From contig JAFCIZ010000004.1 in NCBI GenBank assembly GCA_017871115.1, positions 596,501 through 660,500 on the forward strand: a DNA stretch of 64,000 nt. Reading direction: 5' to 3'. Made by a program: the position numbers and the translations under genes. This stretch comes from Cunninghamella blakesleeana. Its lineage: Eukaryota > Mucoromycota > Mucoromycetes > Mucorales > Cunninghamellaceae. Positions 62,045-64,000 of the stretch are shown here, piece by piece; position 1 is the stretch's first letter; every line of letters starts with the position of its first letter. The notes below the pieces were generated by a model. The model did not search any database. It saw nothing but the letters and a program-made list of their open reading frames with translations, and had not been told where the DNA came from.

Positions 62045-63579
62045 ATATAGCCTTTATACTCGTGTTTTAGGTACTATTGTTGGCGCTGTTATAGGTGCAA
62101 TTATTTGGGAAATCACTCGTGGTAATGTTTATGGTGTAGCTATATTATGCTTTATTCTTTATTTCCCAATGTACCATATCTTTTTTTACAATGCTATGTA
62201 TCGTGTTGCAGCTCTTTTGGGAAAGGTAAATGTTGTATATATATATATATATATACGAAAAAAGCATAGGGCTAATTTACTTTTATATTTATTTTTGTAT
62301 TTTAATAAAATAAATAGATCACAATGATATTGGTAAGTTTTCATATCGGGGGAGGGGTTTCCCTCTTAAAACAATAACTAATATATGATTTATTAATATA
62401 TATGTATACATTTATAATTTATAGGTGGTAATATATGGTTATGAAGCTGCTCATAAGGGCGAAACTGATATTAATTCTATATGGTATATAGTTGCGCATG
62501 TAAGATCTTTTATGAAATATATATATATATATATATATACGTATATATAATTTTATCTAATACTGATTAATTAATTCACTGATTTTTATTTATTACTATT
62601 ACTATTATTATTATCATTATTATTTAAATATAATAGAGAATTGCAGCTATTGTTATTGGTATAGTAGCTGCTGGAGTACTAATCACGTTCCCAACACCTG
62701 TACAAGGAAGAGTTGAACTTAGAAAACGATTAGCAATAACTATTAGGGATATTGGACGACTTTATGGTATTGTATCAGCAGAAATTGCACTTGCAGTAGT
62801 TGTTGGTGAACCTACTCGACGTCAAATCAAACATTTTAGAAAACTAGCACTTGATATTCGGCGACAAATTGCAGATGAAAGAAATTTATTAGCTCATGCA
62901 AAGTACGAACCTCCTCTTCGCGGTAAATTTCCTGCCGAAAATTATACTAGAATTTTAAATATAATTGATAATATGGCCGATCTTGTGGGTGGCATGGTAA
63001 TATATAAATGGATATATGTTATTGATGATGATTTATAATTAATTGAATGAATGGCGGTGATAATTGTTATTATTTTTTTATTTTTTATTTATTAGGGGTA
63101 TAATATAAGAAGAATTAGGCCAGAATGGAGAACACAAATAGCAAATAGTTTAATGAAAGAAAGAAAAGAATACGTAAGTAATATGTATATAATAATAATA
63201 GTAATAATAATAATAACAATAACATTGTCATTTAAATTTAATCCTTGGTTATCTGATTTTGATTTTTTTTTCCTTTTAATAAATGTAGCTTTCTAATATC
63301 ATGACAACTCTTAAACTTATATCAACTACATTATTGGCAAAAACACCTCTCCCACCCTTTTTATTACAGCCTAATGAAGCTATGGATCGTTTTGCTAAAA
63401 TCCTTGAAAACGAAATTACCCTTCGTGTCAAAGATATGGAAGATCCCTCTTTTACAAGTTATTCAGCTTATATGATGAACGCATCCTCTTTTGTTAAAGA
63501 ATTAAATGATTTATTAGAAGCAACAACTGCACTTGTTGGTGTGGATGCCCCTGATTTATGGTTAAAAGTTCACCAATAA
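58959..63579 (+). CDS. ArAE-2 family membrane transporter (fungal aromatic acid exporter-like)
   Basis: Fifteen exons join in phase into 1045 residues: 58959-59262, 59352-59365, 59525-59537, 59617-59658, 59781-59915, 60004-60041, 60167-60217, 60310-61792, 61888-61951, 62051-62225, 62318-62332, 62425-62499, 62637-62996, 63096-63173, 63289-63579. Two blocks of about six membrane helices (about residues 45-225 and 670-830) flank a long cytosolic loop with a Lys-rich segment (KKKKSKKKKKKID). This two-block layout, the Asn-terminal block with RKDLKASIALIIGTVFAL and the central GVQTEAVIYGTTGAVLAAL, and the C-terminal DUF2421-like region fit the ArAE-2 fungal group related to bacterial aromatic acid and fusaric-acid exporters. 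Several exons are very small (14, 13, 38, 15 nt); they are needed for phase and for the membrane helices. Substrate unknown. Confidence 0.85.
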
Positions 63580-63644
63580 CAATAACAATAATAATAATAG
63601 ATTTTTAGTCACTTAATTTATATATCTTATATATTTTAATAAAA

Positions 63645-63681
<37 letters not shown>

Positions 63682-64000
63682 TATGTTTATATTTTAATCA
63701 TTATATGATGAAACAAGAGAATATTAAAAGTAAAAAATTGTATAAAATAAAAGAAATGTCAAGATGTGGATCAGTTAAAAAAAGAAAATAGGATTTTATA
63801 TTATTTTAATCATCTATTTTTCATTTAATATACACCCATTCATTTGAGCTTTAATTCTACTTTTGAAGAATCCTTATTACATTATTATGCTACAGCCATA
63901 TAAAATAGTCGAATTGTCTATTTTTATTATTTTCAATTGGGCAAAGTTCTTTTTTGTATTTTAAAATGCTTTTATAGTTGTAATGTTACACTAAATAATC
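63580..64000. other. Downstream region, no gene seen
   Basis: 3' flank of the transporter gene with an AAT run (about 63648-63681). No coding signal was seen up to the window edge. Confidence 0.5.

Overview
This window is nuclear DNA of a fungus. The gene set is fungal (PFA4-type palmitoyltransferase, Rsc7/Swp82 subunit, PET117, MED7, ArAE-2 transporter). Most genes carry many short introns, intergenic DNA is very AT-rich and full of microsatellites, and several proteins have long Asn, Ser or Asp tracts. This style fits an early-diverging lineage such as Mucoromycota, but that placement is inference. Exon boundaries were derived by hand from splice signals, phase continuity and family motifs.

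Left gene-dense part (1-29951). In order: the 3' part of a PFA4 palmitoyltransferase (+), a UBC7/UBE2G2-type E2 (+), an Rsc7/Swp82 subunit (-), a 3.5 kb poor region with a decayed membrane-protein-like gene (-), a ubiquitin-like-eS31 fusion (+) whose ubiquitin part is strongly divergent, PET117 (-), ribosomal protein eL42 (+), mitochondrial leucyl-tRNA synthetase with 13 exons (+), a WD40 protein with a basic/acidic N-terminus (-), a SAM methyltransferase with an N-myristoylation-like start (-), a 1082-residue DEDDy 3'-5' exonuclease with a Trp/Gly-rich disordered linker and a second, degenerate exonuclease-like domain (-), a Myb-domain protein with two apparent GC-AG introns (+), and MED7 (-).

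Middle part (about 30.2-53.1 kb). This is a nested retrotransposon cluster built around two tRNA-Ser genes (AGA on -, GCT on +). Element 1 (31078-41558, +) and element 2 (42932-51473, -) are full-length Ty3/gypsy-like elements with long LTRs that look identical or nearly so and 4-bp target duplications (TTAC, CTTG). Each has gag, a pol frame reached through an A-AAA-AAC/TAG -1 frameshift site, integrase as a separate downstream ORF, and an additional conserved ORF (ORF3) that ends inside the 3' LTR. Element 1 is interrupted in integrase by a 1662-bp Tc1-like transposon. A solo LTR of the element 1 family (TSD GTAG) and older LTRs are nested around them. Elements on both sides point their 3' LTRs at the 3' ends of the tRNA genes, which suggests tRNA-guided integration.

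Right part (53.1-64 kb). An intronless secreted GH88-type unsaturated glucuronyl hydrolase, a 4-coumarate:CoA-ligase-like acyl-CoA synthetase ending in a PTS1-like tripeptide, and a 15-exon ArAE-2 family membrane transporter with several microexons, all on +.

The least explained material is ORF3 of the retroelements, the family-specific arrays of dyad-symmetric 15-17-mers in their U3 regions, the exonuclease with a GW-rich linker, and the ubiquitin-like-eS31 fusion.
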